Source: Methanolobus sp.
GTDB taxonomy: Archaea > Halobacteriota > Methanosarcinia > Methanosarcinales > Methanosarcinaceae
Reading direction: 5' to 3'
NCBI GenBank assembly: GCA_029762595.1
Contig: JARVGJ010000014.1
Location: forward strand, 1 to 56,784
Length of the DNA stretch: 56,784 nt
A program made the translations under genes and the position numbers. Positions 16,880-26,171 of this stretch are shown piece by piece; positions within the stretch are counted from its first letter, which is position 1; each line of letters opens with the position of its first letter. The notes under the pieces are model-generated. The model searched no databases. It was not told where the DNA came from and saw nothing but the letters and a program-made list of their open reading frames with translations.

Positions 16880-17911
16880 ATGAAAAACAAAATACCACCT
16901 CTGACAACAAGTAATACAATGCTTGCGACTGTTGTCACTTTTCTTCTGCTTGCAACTATCGTGACAGTAGGGATGATGACACCCCTTATTATAAAGATCA
17001 CTAGCGGGATCGAACTTAGTCTACAGCCTGAATACTTCAACAACCGGACTGCTATTCCGGTTGCGATGCTTGTGTTGCTCCTGAGTGCATGTATGCTCAC
17101 AGGTTATTCGGATCGTAAGTACGTAATTGCTGTTGTGAGTACATCGATCCTTATTTCAATTATGTTTGTGGTCTTTTCCCCATTTGGCAACACTGCCATT
17201 GATATTTCCGTGCCGATACTCGTCATTGCACTTTTTGCAACCCTTTACAGGATGATGAAAATATACGCCACTAACAAAAATGCTGCCACATCGGGGAAAA
17301 TACGGAAACTTAGTGCACATGTGATCCACATAGGAATAATATTGATACTGATTGGTGTGATCCTCAGTTCCAACATGAGAATAGAAAGTTCCGCCGTGCT
17401 TGGGACAGAAGAAATGGGGATATTTGAAGGCCAGAATTACCAGTTGAAGATCAGTCGTATGGATTCATATTACGGTGGTGAGGCTTTCCGTAACTATCCG
17501 GCATCATCTTATACTACTGAAGTGGATTTTGACATTTACCGGAATGGAGAGTATTTCAAGAGTGGACAGGTAAAGTACATCACTGACTTCAAATGGGCAC
17601 AGACATACACCACAACTTACATAAACAGAGGACTCACAGAAGAGCTTTTCATTGCACCAAGGGCCATTGACGAATCCAGAGGAGAGATCGACCTTTACAT
17701 GCGAACCGTACCCTTCATTAATACTCTCTGGGGTGGGATATACCTTATGGCAATAGGAATAATCGGCCTGCTCATTTCTGATCGTGCATCCAGCGACAGG
17801 ACAAATAACGCCATTAAAGGATCAAGAGCTGGTGCTGAGGGAAGATATGACCGTATGCTTGAACAGGAAATAGAAAAACGCAGGACTCAGAGGGAAAAGA
17901 GGAAAAGGTGA
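16880..17911 (+). CDS. ccmF: CcmF C-terminal half (cytochrome c maturation, split)
   Basis: 343 residues corresponding to the C-terminal half of bacterial CcmF. It has membrane segments around 14-36, 55-75, 80-115 and 145-165, then a soluble domain with a pattern like the CcmF periplasmic region (NMRIESSAVLG, EGQNYQLKISRM, TYINRGLTEELFIA), and a last membrane helix (LWGGIYLMAIGIIGLL). CcmF joins haem to apocytochrome c on the outer side of the membrane. The C-terminal tail is highly basic. The gene precedes, rather than follows, the N-terminal half, and the two are coupled by a shared AGGTGAT ribosome binding site. Confidence 0.82.
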   Translation: MKNKIPPLTTSNTMLATVVTFLLLATIVTVGMMTPLIIKITSGIELSLQPEYFNNRTAIPVAMLVLLLSACMLTGYSDRKYVIAVVSTSILISIMFVVFSPFGNTAIDISVPILVIALFATLYRMMKIYATNKNAATSGKIRKLSAHVIHIGIILILIGVILSSNMRIESSAVLGTEEMGIFEGQNYQLKISRMDSYYGGEAFRNYPASSYTTEVDFDIYRNGEYFKSGQVKYITDFKWAQTYTTTYINRGLTEELFIAPRAIDESRGEIDLYMRTVPFINTLWGGIYLMAIGIIGLLISDRASSDRTNNAIKGSRAGAEGRYDRMLEQEIEKRRTQREKRKR

Positions 17912-17915
17912 TGAT

Positions 17916-19010
17916 TTGAACCTTGGTATGATATTAATATGGCTGGCCTTTATCTGTGGAGCAGGTGCTACTATCTATTCAATTCGCCATTACACTGCAG
18001 CGGACCAACGGGCACGTGCCCTCTCTAAAAAACTGGAACTGCTGTGCACTGCCAGTATCACGACTTCCGCGGTCATACTGCTGATACATCTGCTAAGCGT
18101 TAATGCATCTTATGAATATGTATTCAGTCATTCAAGTACAGATCTTTCGTGGTTCTATCGGATCTCAGCATTCTGGGCCGGGAGAGAAGGGTCCCTTTTG
18201 CTCTGGACGTGGTCAATACTTGTGATGCTCCTGTTGCTCCGCTACACAGGATACACTAAGCAACTTGCACAAACACGGATCATGGATCTGACAACAATGA
18301 TATCCATGGCAATTGCATCTGTTTTCCTTTTTATGCTTGTAATAGACAACCCATTCTCAGCGTTTCGCGTATTGTCCTCCGGCGCTATCGAGCCTACCAA
18401 CTGGAATCCTTTTGTTGCACTCTATAACGTACCATACGGGCAGGGCATGAATCCCCTTCTGCGAAATCCCTGGATGGCGATTCACCCGCCTGTGCTATTC
18501 CTGGGATATGCAGCCTTCACATTTCCTTTTGCAGCAGCCATAGGCAATCTGATAACAAAAGATGAACGCTGGACACTGATAGCAAGGGACTGGATGAGGA
18601 TAGCCTGGCTTTTCCTCACACTTGGGATCGGACTTGGTGGATTCTGGGCATACGAAGTGCTTGGATGGGGGGCATGGTACTGGACATGGGATCCTGTTGA
18701 GACTTCATCACTTATACCATGGATAACTTCAACGGCATACCTGCATGCCCAGACACGCGCAAAACACGGGGAATATGGATTTCTGGCACCACTGCTTGCT
18801 GTGGCCTCATTCATACTGGTGATATTTGCGACCTTTGTCACAAGGAGCGGAATATGGGCCTCAGTGCATTCCTGGCAGGACTTTACAACAGAAGGTCTTG
18901 TAATTGCCATCTTCCTGGCATTGCTTACATTATGCAGTGTATTTCTTTTGGGAAGAAGATACCTGGAAGATGAGAATGTTCCAAAGGCATCTGAAGAGGA
19001 GCTGCCATAA
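17916..19010 (+). CDS. ccmF: CcmF N-terminal half with WWD haem-binding motif
   Basis: 364 residues with about nine membrane segments matching the N-terminal half of CcmF/CcmC-type haem lyases. Landmarks are WAGREGSLLLWTW, NPFSAFR, HPPVLFLGYAAF and the tryptophan-rich haem-handling motif WGAWYWTWDPVETSSL around residues 250-265, with flanking His residues. The start is either TTG 17916 (close to AGGTGAT) or ATG 17928. Together with the preceding gene it forms a complete CcmF split into two polypeptides, as known in cytochrome-containing methanogens. CcmC, CcmE and CcmB are not in the window. Confidence 0.88.
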   Translation: MNLGMILIWLAFICGAGATIYSIRHYTAADQRARALSKKLELLCTASITTSAVILLIHLLSVNASYEYVFSHSSTDLSWFYRISAFWAGREGSLLLWTWSILVMLLLLRYTGYTKQLAQTRIMDLTTMISMAIASVFLFMLVIDNPFSAFRVLSSGAIEPTNWNPFVALYNVPYGQGMNPLLRNPWMAIHPPVLFLGYAAFTFPFAAAIGNLITKDERWTLIARDWMRIAWLFLTLGIGLGGFWAYEVLGWGAWYWTWDPVETSSLIPWITSTAYLHAQTRAKHGEYGFLAPLLAVASFILVIFATFVTRSGIWASVHSWQDFTTEGLVIAIFLALLTLCSVFLLGRRYLEDENVPKASEEELP

Positions 19011-19047
19011 GAACTTCTCTTTACTTATTTTTGCATTGTCCTGAATA

Positions 19048-19314
19048 TCATTCCTCAATGAAATTTGTGGTTCTTATTTTTCCGTTCTCTTCGGCCAGAA
19101 CCTGAACCTTCATTTCTGCCTTTGAGAGTTTCAGGTTGCATATGCGGGCAAGTTTCATGCCACGTTCAAATATCCCAAGGCTCTCATCCAGGGTCAGATG
19201 ACCCCTCTCCAGCCTCTCAACAAGGGATTCAAGCTCTTCCAGAGAACTTTCAAAACTCATAGCTTCAAGTTCTTCGATCTTTCCACTCTCATCCTTACTT
19301 TTTGATTCTGCCAT
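19048..19314 (-). CDS. xseB: Exodeoxyribonuclease VII small subunit
   Basis: 88 residues with the family core MSFESSLEELESLVERLERG followed by HLTLDESLGIFERGMKLAR, two helices that bind the large subunit. It is slightly longer than bacterial XseB because of a charged N-terminal extension (about 18 residues). It lies directly after xseA (15-base gap), so the subunits are made together. A bacterial-type nuclease in an archaeon; it is known in Methanosarcinales and probably came by transfer. Confidence 0.92.
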   Translation of the reverse strand: MAESKSKDESGKIEELEAMSFESSLEELESLVERLERGHLTLDESLGIFERGMKLARICNLKLSKAEMKVQVLAEENGKIRTTNFIEE

Positions 19315-19329
19315 TGGTCCAGCTCCTTT

Positions 19330-20559
19330 TCACCGATCTTTCCATTCTTTAGCTTTAACTTCCTTTATAGCTTCAACGTCCGTTACCCGGCATTTGACTG
19401 TGCCGTCAATTACCCTTATATCAAGACATTCATCAATGCTTACATCATCTGTCATTCTGACAACACTGTGGTCCCTGCTGCGAAGAGTGATACTGTATCC
19501 TCTTTCCAGCGTATTCAAAGGACTCACTGCATTCAGGCGACCCGCAAGCCCGGAAAGAGAGGACACCTTTGACTCGAGCATCTTCCTTAGCCCAAACTCC
19601 ATACGCATACTTAATTCATCTACACGTTGCATATCCCGGTGCAGGATCTCAATGAACCTTTCCGGTTCTATCCGGGAATAAAGATGAGCAAGATGGCGGG
19701 ATATCTCCGATATGAGATGTATTTCAGACTTTTCCATACGCAATGAAAGGGAAAGGATATGTTTCCTTAATTCGTTCCTGTCCGCAACGACGATCTCTGC
19801 TGCAGCCGAAGGAGTGGGAGCCCTTACATCTGCTACAAAATCAGCTATTGTGAAGTCTGTTTCATGCCCTACCGCAGATATGACAGGTACTTTAGAAGCA
19901 AATATAGCCCTTGCAACTACCTCTTCATTGAATGACCAGAGGTCTTCCAGTGAACCACCACCCCTCCCTACGATTATCACATCAACATCAGTATTGTTGA
20001 GGTATTGGATGGAGCGGACTATACTTTCAGCCGAGCGCTCTCCCTGGACTATGGCCGGACTGAGCAATACATCCACAGGGAACCTGCGTTCAATTACATT
20101 CAATATATCATGGATTGCAGCACCTGATCTTGATGTGACGACACCCACCTTTAAAGGAAAACGTGGGATCTTTTGCTTATGGGAGGAATCGAACAGACCT
20201 TCCCCTTCTAATCTATTCCTGAGTTGCTCATAAGCTTTGTAGAGCTCGCCTATACCATCAGGACGCATGTCCAGCACTTTTAGCTGGTACTGCCCTCGCA
20301 CAGTATAAACATCCAACGAAGCAAAGACAAGTACCTTCATACTTGATTCAGGTTCAAATTTCAGGGTCCTGTTGGTCATGCGGAAACTAACACAACTTAT
20401 CTGGGCATCCCTGTCCTTGAGAGTAAAATAATAATGCCCGGAGCTATGTTTTTTCAGATTGGATATCTCACCTCTTACCCATAACTGTCCAAGATGGGGG
20501 TCCTGAGTAAGAACCTGTCGTATGTATTCGTTCAGTTGTGATACAGTGTATATACCCAT
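19330..20559 (-). CDS. xseA: Exodeoxyribonuclease VII large subunit
   Basis: 409 residues. The N-terminal OB-fold (about 1-100, LWVRGEISNLKKHSSGHYYF) binds single-stranded DNA. The central nuclease domain carries KVGVVTSRSGAAIHDIL, RGGGSLEDLWSFN and SAVGHETDFTIADFVADVRA, the family's catalytic motifs. A coiled-coil region follows and ends in a short C-terminal segment. The complex degrades single-stranded DNA into oligonucleotides. It starts the xseAB unit, divergent from the secretion ATPase gene. Confidence 0.95.
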   Translation of the reverse strand: MGIYTVSQLNEYIRQVLTQDPHLGQLWVRGEISNLKKHSSGHYYFTLKDRDAQISCVSFRMTNRTLKFEPESSMKVLVFASLDVYTVRGQYQLKVLDMRPDGIGELYKAYEQLRNRLEGEGLFDSSHKQKIPRFPLKVGVVTSRSGAAIHDILNVIERRFPVDVLLSPAIVQGERSAESIVRSIQYLNNTDVDVIIVGRGGGSLEDLWSFNEEVVARAIFASKVPVISAVGHETDFTIADFVADVRAPTPSAAAEIVVADRNELRKHILSLSLRMEKSEIHLISEISRHLAHLYSRIEPERFIEILHRDMQRVDELSMRMEFGLRKMLESKVSSLSGLAGRLNAVSPLNTLERGYSITLRSRDHSVVRMTDDVSIDECLDIRVIDGTVKCRVTDVEAIKEVKAKEWKDR

Positions 20560-20782
20560 TCAGATGCTCCGGCCTTTAGAGTAAATTAGGTTTAATATAT
20601 ATAAAATCCCGAGGAGAGTTGGGTGAAAGTATTATATCAAATATGCTATGCTGTTTCATTTACCCGCTGTGCCAGGACAGTTTAAAAAATAATACTTAAA
20701 ATAAAATAATCAATAGAAATTTATTTCGAAAGGTTTTAATAGATTATTCTTTTTTAAAAAAATTGATTGGTGGTTTCAAAAC

Positions 20783-23305
20783 GTGATTTCAAAGGATGTA
20801 AAAAATAACGGTTTGTTGAACAGTGAAGCTGTTGAGAACCCATACGATAATCAAATGCATTTTGCAATGTCCGGTGAAATATCATATGCAGGGGATATCA
20901 ACCTGCAGGATGATAAAGGAAAGGTAAACACGATCCTTGAGAAACTATTTGCAGGTATTGCTTCAATCACAGGAAAAAAAGAAGGAAATAGTAAAGGATG
21001 TAGTTACAGGACAAGAATATCAAAAAGAAGCAGAAACATTACCATCGATTGCAGGGACTGCATGTACGAATCCAGTTTTGAGGATGAACATTGCAGGAAA
21101 AACATTTTTATGATGCTTCAGAATGAGCCTGTTATCGAGAGGCTCACGCTTTCAAGGCTTTATGAGAGAGATTATGAAGGAAAGACCCTTGAAAGGATAT
21201 ATATGATGTCAGAGCTGGAAGGAAAACTGATCCACTACAAAAGCTCAATGATCATATCCGGAACATGTAAAAACCCTGACAGCTGTCGTAAAGTGCATGC
21301 AGGAATTATGGACCGGATTATAGAAACCGCAGGGAAGGATCCACAAAAAACCTGTTACTTTATTAACAGACTCATCGAATACAACAAAGTAAAGGATACA
21401 CAGAAAGACATATCATCAGAATGCATGTCTTGCAGGAACAGATTCATTCAGATGCTTTGTGAAATGCGTGAAATCTCAAAAATAATAACATATAACAGTA
21501 ATCGTGGATCTGCTGCAGGACAGTTCTTTGATAATGATGCATCTCTGCCTGAATATGAAAAATATCTCAGGTCATATGTCAGACCTCCTTTTTCAACATC
21601 AAGGATATACACCGAGCCCCCGGATAATACGATATTCCAGGAATGTTATGACATAGGATGCCATGATGCCAGGAATTCACCGGTAAATATATACAGGCTA
21701 ACGGACCGTCCGGAGAAGATGTATATCATTGATCCGGCAGAATATTCACTGGAAGAAACAGAACTCAAAGTCATTGAAAGGGTCAGGAAGAAAATGATAG
21801 TTCACCGACCCTCTGATCTGAATTTCGCAGATCCTGTTAATTCGAGAGAATATTTTAGGAGGTTAAGCAAGAACCTCCTTCTTGAAGAGAAGGGGGTCGA
21901 TGATATTATCTCTGACCCTGCAAAGGTCAGACTTTGCTGCAACCTGCTGACAAAATACACTACAGGACTGGGCATACTTGAAGACATCCTTTCTGATGAA
22001 CGGGTCACAGATGTCTATGTGAACGCACCTGCCGACCAGAATCCGGTGCATGTGGTACTTGATGGTGAGGAATGCATCACCAATGTGTATCTATCCCAGG
22101 AAGATATGGAATCTATGGTCTCAAGATTAAGATCCATAAGTGGGCGCCCTTTTGGAGAGGCCACACCGGTTCTTGAAATGTTTCTCAGGGAGTATGGAGT
22201 ACGTGTATCGGTGATAGGGGATCCCCTTAGTGCAAAGGGAATTGCCTATGCGTTCAGGAAACATGCAAAGGACCCCCGGACACTTCCAAAACTCATAAAC
22301 AACGGCTCCATTTCGCCCCTGGCTGCCGGTCTGCTCAGTTTCATAATGGACGGACAGGCTTCCGTCCTAGTTGCCGGTGGAGTAGGTGCGGGAAAAACAT
22401 CTCTCATGTGTGCCTTGCTTCTGGAGATACCACAGAAATACCGCATGATAACAATTGAGGATACACCCGAGATACCTGTTGAGGAACTACAGGAAATGGG
22501 ATGGAAGGTACAGGGCCTCAACTCACAGTCCGCAATAATGAAATTTGGTATAGAGATAGAGCCCTCTGTTGCATTAAGGGCATCTCTCAGGCTTGGAAGC
22601 TCATCCCTTGTCATGGGAGAGGTAAGAGGTCCGGAGGTGGCCGTACTCTATGAGGCTATGCAGGTGGGTGCTGCCGGAAATTCGGTGATTGGCACCATCC
22701 ATGGCTCATCCACAAATGCAGTATATGAGAGGATAGTGAACACCCTGGGAGTACCACCTGCATCTTTCAAGGCAACTGATGCAGTTGTAGTCTGTGCCAA
22801 CACCCGCATATCAGGAAGTATGACAATGAAAAGACGTGTCATGCAGGTTTCAGAAGTAAATGACAAATGGGAAGAAGGTCAGGGAAAAGTATTCTCAGAC
22901 ATACTTAGTTACGATGCATCAAGTGACAGCCTCAGACCTTCGGATATAATGGACAGGGGACAATCAGCCCTTATTGGTAAAATTGCAGACAAGTGGGGCA
23001 TCTCAATGGATGAGGCATCCCTTAACATCCGCATGAGAGCAAAAATAAAAACCAGAATTGCAGAATACGGTAAAAAGGATCACAAGTTGCTTGAAGCAAG
23101 AAATGTGGCTATTGCAAATAACATGTTCTGGCTGCTCATGGACATTGAGATATCCAATCCCGGAGGAACTGACTACCAGAGGGTCCATGACAGGTGGATG
23201 GAATGGTTCGATTTTTTTTCGGGGAAAAAAAAAGATATACCATACATAGCACAGGAAAAGAATGTCATTTTGTGTCCGTCAGCTAATTTTATTCAGTGCA
23301 GGTGA
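20783..23305 (+). CDS. Type II/IV secretion-type ATPase (TadA/PilB-like) with Cys-rich N-terminal region
   Basis: 840 residues. The C-terminal half (about 380-700) is a GspE/TadA ATPase powering pilus assembly or secretion: Walker A GGVGAGKTS near residue 535, the Asp-box sequence TIEDTPEIPVEEL, Walker B LVMGEVRGPE and the His-box GTIHGSS. Upstream, residues about 80-240 hold several Cys pairs (CRDC, CKNPDSC, CMSC and others) that could bind zinc or an Fe-S cluster; this is not part of the standard ATPase. The GTG/TGA overlap with the next gene indicates coupling to its membrane partner. The start codon at 20783 is a GTG. Confidence 0.85.
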   Translation: MISKDVKNNGLLNSEAVENPYDNQMHFAMSGEISYAGDINLQDDKGKVNTILEKLFAGIASITGKKEGNSKGCSYRTRISKRSRNITIDCRDCMYESSFEDEHCRKNIFMMLQNEPVIERLTLSRLYERDYEGKTLERIYMMSELEGKLIHYKSSMIISGTCKNPDSCRKVHAGIMDRIIETAGKDPQKTCYFINRLIEYNKVKDTQKDISSECMSCRNRFIQMLCEMREISKIITYNSNRGSAAGQFFDNDASLPEYEKYLRSYVRPPFSTSRIYTEPPDNTIFQECYDIGCHDARNSPVNIYRLTDRPEKMYIIDPAEYSLEETELKVIERVRKKMIVHRPSDLNFADPVNSREYFRRLSKNLLLEEKGVDDIISDPAKVRLCCNLLTKYTTGLGILEDILSDERVTDVYVNAPADQNPVHVVLDGEECITNVYLSQEDMESMVSRLRSISGRPFGEATPVLEMFLREYGVRVSVIGDPLSAKGIAYAFRKHAKDPRTLPKLINNGSISPLAAGLLSFIMDGQASVLVAGGVGAGKTSLMCALLLEIPQKYRMITIEDTPEIPVEELQEMGWKVQGLNSQSAIMKFGIEIEPSVALRASLRLGSSSLVMGEVRGPEVAVLYEAMQVGAAGNSVIGTIHGSSTNAVYERIVNTLGVPPASFKATDAVVVCANTRISGSMTMKRRVMQVSEVNDKWEEGQGKVFSDILSYDASSDSLRPSDIMDRGQSALIGKIADKWGISMDEASLNIRMRAKIKTRIAEYGKKDHKLLEARNVAIANNMFWLLMDIEISNPGGTDYQRVHDRWMEWFDFFSGKKKDIPYIAQEKNVILCPSANFIQCR

Positions 23306-25248
23306 TCAGTCTGTACAATAATAACTGGTATTACAATGGATGCAAGTTCACTGCCCGGAATTTTGGCTGGCTTGTAAAAGACTTTGAGGCATTCCGCCAG
23401 AAGTCAGAGAATGCTACAAGCGAAAGTTACCATGATGCTATGACATACACGGGTTTTGGACTTGAGCCACATGAAACTGTGCTCTTTGCATACGTAACTG
23501 CGGCCATTACACTAATGGGGATAATTGTTTTTGATTTTTTTATTTTAAGAGTCATATATATTGAGCAAGCTGCCCTTCATGCAGTGATCATACTGAGCTT
23601 TATGCTTCCATTATGCGTACTGATATACATGAGTGAGTATATCAAGATCCATGCAAAATGGATGAAAGTAAGCTCACTTGGTGACATGCCGGAAATAATC
23701 AGTTACATAGTAATGTCAATGAAACTTGTGCCAAATATGGAAGTAGCTATTCGCTTTGCTGCAAGCAACTCCACCCGTCCCCTTGCAAAGGACCTGAAAA
23801 AGATGATGTGGAACCTGCATGTAAGAGAATACAGGGGAATTGATGAGGCAATAATCGAATTCTCTAATCTCTGGGGAAAGAACAGCGAATACTTCAAAAG
23901 GGCATTACACCTTATAAAAAGCTCTACAAGTGAGCCTGATGAAGCACAAAGAGTGATCACACTTAACAGATCACTTGACCTTGTGCTTGAAAGCACGCGG
24001 GACCTTATGGACAGTTTTGCTTCAAAACTGAAGACACCAACATATGTCCTTTATTCCATATTTATCTTGATACCTCTGGCACTGGTAGCCCTGATGCCTG
24101 CAATAACAGTTGTTGGTATCCGATTCAATATAGCAACCCTTGTGATCCTGTATAACGTGATCCTGCCTTTGCTGACCTTTGCATATGCAGAGTACATATT
24201 GATGCAACGTCCGGCTGCTTTTGTCCCGCAGGACATACCTGAGAACCATCCGCACCTTAAAGGTATCAGAAAGAGAAAACTACATGCATTGCTGCTTTCT
24301 GCAGCTACCGGGATACTTATATCCTCTCTCGGCTACATTCTCGTATACAGGGGAAATCCCTGGAATATAGTATCCACATCTACCCTTGACGGGATCATAC
24401 CTCCGGCACTTTTCATAATATGGGGCATTGTTTTTGGAGTGGCTGTTTACCTGAATATCAGCTACGCACCTTATAAGAAGATACGGGAAGAGATACGCAA
24501 GATAGAGAATGAATTCTCAGACGCACTGTTCGTTCTTGGAAGAAGGATATCTGAAGGAAGATCTGCAGAAGAAGCTTTTATTCATACAGCAAGGACCATG
24601 CAGGGGTCAGATATATCAGTTGCTTTTGAGAGGATATCCCTAAACCTCATGAATATGAGAACTGATATCCATTCAGCCATTTTTGACAGGGATTTCGGGG
24701 CTTTCAGGGATATCTATTCAGAGAGGATAAGAACCACCATGCTCCTACTGGTTGAGAGTGTGCATAAAAGTCATGAGGTTGCCGGTGTGGCCATTGTAAA
24801 ACTTGCTGACCATCTCAAAGAGCTACAGGATGTGGAGATCAAGATACGTCAATCACTTTATGACATGACATCTACGATGCGTTCTACTGCTGCTATCTTT
24901 GCACCGCTGATCGCAGGAGTCACAATTGCATTATCAGAAGTGATAGCAAAGATACTGCAGAACATATCTGACAGCATCAGACGTCTCCCCGATAATGCAT
25001 TTCCCGGTCCTGCACAGATCTCTGCTGAGAATCTGAACCAATCCATTCCTTCAGACATGTTCATGTTTTCAATTGGTATATACATTATCATGATAACTGT
25101 GATATTGGTGCGTTTTTCAGGAACTATAGAGTATGGTGGAGACAGGTCACAACTATTTTACGAGATTGGCCAGATAATGCCAATTACCATAATAGTCTTC
25201 ACTGTCTCCACGGTATTCTCAAGAATTATATTCAGAGGAATGATCTAG
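23302..25248 (+). CDS. Type II secretion F-domain membrane protein (TadB/C-like, two tandem domains)
   Basis: About 648 residues with two T2SF-type modules. Each has a cytoplasmic helical part (DMPEIISYIVMSMKLVPNMEVA in the first, FSDALFVLGRRISEGRSAEEAF in the second) followed by pairs of membrane helices. This is the platform protein that works with the TadA/PilB ATPase in archaeal pilus or archaellum-like machines. The start is likely GTG 23302, which overlaps the ATPase stop as GTGA; a second GTG lies at 23296. The stop is TAG. No prepilin or prepilin peptidase is visible nearby. Confidence 0.85.
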   Translation: MISLYNNNWYYNGCKFTARNFGWLVKDFEAFRQKSENATSESYHDAMTYTGFGLEPHETVLFAYVTAAITLMGIIVFDFFILRVIYIEQAALHAVIILSFMLPLCVLIYMSEYIKIHAKWMKVSSLGDMPEIISYIVMSMKLVPNMEVAIRFAASNSTRPLAKDLKKMMWNLHVREYRGIDEAIIEFSNLWGKNSEYFKRALHLIKSSTSEPDEAQRVITLNRSLDLVLESTRDLMDSFASKLKTPTYVLYSIFILIPLALVALMPAITVVGIRFNIATLVILYNVILPLLTFAYAEYILMQRPAAFVPQDIPENHPHLKGIRKRKLHALLLSAATGILISSLGYILVYRGNPWNIVSTSTLDGIIPPALFIIWGIVFGVAVYLNISYAPYKKIREEIRKIENEFSDALFVLGRRISEGRSAEEAFIHTARTMQGSDISVAFERISLNLMNMRTDIHSAIFDRDFGAFRDIYSERIRTTMLLLVESVHKSHEVAGVAIVKLADHLKELQDVEIKIRQSLYDMTSTMRSTAAIFAPLIAGVTIALSEVIAKILQNISDSIRRLPDNAFPGPAQISAENLNQSIPSDMFMFSIGIYIIMITVILVRFSGTIEYGGDRSQLFYEIGQIMPITIIVFTVSTVFSRIIFRGMI

Positions 25249-25306
25249 ATAACGGCAGGCGTAAGATTAAAAGCCCCTGACACCTTTTTTTATGCAGGTG
25301 CATGTA

Positions 25307-25870
25307 ATGAAAAAATCCATCGAGGCAAGATCGCTTGCATATCCGACACCTGCATGGGTTGTTGGAAGCTATGATATGTACGGGAATGCAAATGTCATGA
25401 CTGCAGCATGGGGAGGTATCTGCTGTTCAGATCCACCTTGCATCAGTGTGTCCATGCGCAAGGCAACCTATACTTATTCCAATATAATGGAAAAAGAAGC
25501 TTTTACTGTAAATATCCCTTCCGAGAAATATGTTAAAGAAACCGATTACTTTGGTATTGCAAGCGGAAAGGATACGGATAAGTTCGAAGATACCGGGCTT
25601 ACAGCTGTCAGAAGTGAAATAGTGTATGCCCCCTACATAGAGGAGTTTCCCTTTATACTTGAATGCAAACTGATACATAGTTTTGATCTGGGACTTCATA
25701 CACAGTTCATTGGTGAGATAGTAGGTATAAAAGCGGAAGAATCTATTCTGGACGAAAAAGGGAATCCTGACATTGAAAAGATCAGGCCTGTAATATACTC
25801 CCCACAGAGGGCTTACTATGGGATCGGTAAAATGCTGGGCAAGGCATTTTCCATAGGCAGTCAAAAATAA
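25307..25870 (+). CDS. Flavin reductase-like FMN-binding protein
   Basis: About 187 residues of the split-barrel flavin reductase family. Features are [12 protein letters not shown] near the N-terminus, NVMTAAWGG, and [18 protein letters not shown], the usual FMN-phosphate region, then a [18 protein letters not shown] segment. Members bind FMN and act as flavin reductases or as electron-transfer flavoproteins; the partner is unknown. ATG 25307 is preferred because AGGTGCATGTA lies directly upstream; an in-frame ATG at 25292 is possible. It is followed convergently by the ferredoxin. Confidence 0.85.
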   Translation: MKKSIEARSLAYPTPAWVVGSYDMYGNANVMTAAWGGICCSDPPCISVSMRKATYTYSNIMEKEAFTVNIPSEKYVKETDYFGIASGKDTDKFEDTGLTAVRSEIVYAPYIEEFPFILECKLIHSFDLGLHTQFIGEIVGIKAEESILDEKGNPDIEKIRPVIYSPQRAYYGIGKMLGKAFSIGSQK

Positions 25871-25898
25871 AAGCTATAATACCCATTAAAGGACCTGG

Positions 25899-26084
25899 TC
25901 ATTCCATATATACCAGGGCCTTGTTAGGGCATATCTTTACGCATTTCATACACATATCACATTTTTCCGTGTCCACATTGATAAAACCATTTATCCTGTA
26001 AAGAGCCCCATTTGGGCATATGTTCTCACATTTGCCGCATTTCCTGCAACCCAGAACTACAATAAAACCTTCAAGCCCATCCAT
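25899..26084 (-). CDS. 2x[4Fe-4S] ferredoxin
   Basis: 61 residues with two CxxCxxCxxxCP motifs: CRKCGKCENICP and CDMCMKCVKICP. Each binds a cubane cluster, so this is a small dicluster electron carrier. It lies divergently from the radical SAM gene (about 90 bases between starts) and convergent with the flavin reductase-like gene, so it could pass electrons to either. The ribosome binding site is weak. Confidence 0.9.
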   Translation of the reverse strand: MDGLEGFIVVLGCRKCGKCENICPNGALYRINGFINVDTEKCDMCMKCVKICPNKALVYME

Positions 26085-26171
26085 TGGAAGTGTTATTGAA
26101 AGGATGATACATATATTTTCGGAACGATTCTAAAAATAGCCTTATATAGATAAAGGTTATTTGATGCCAGG

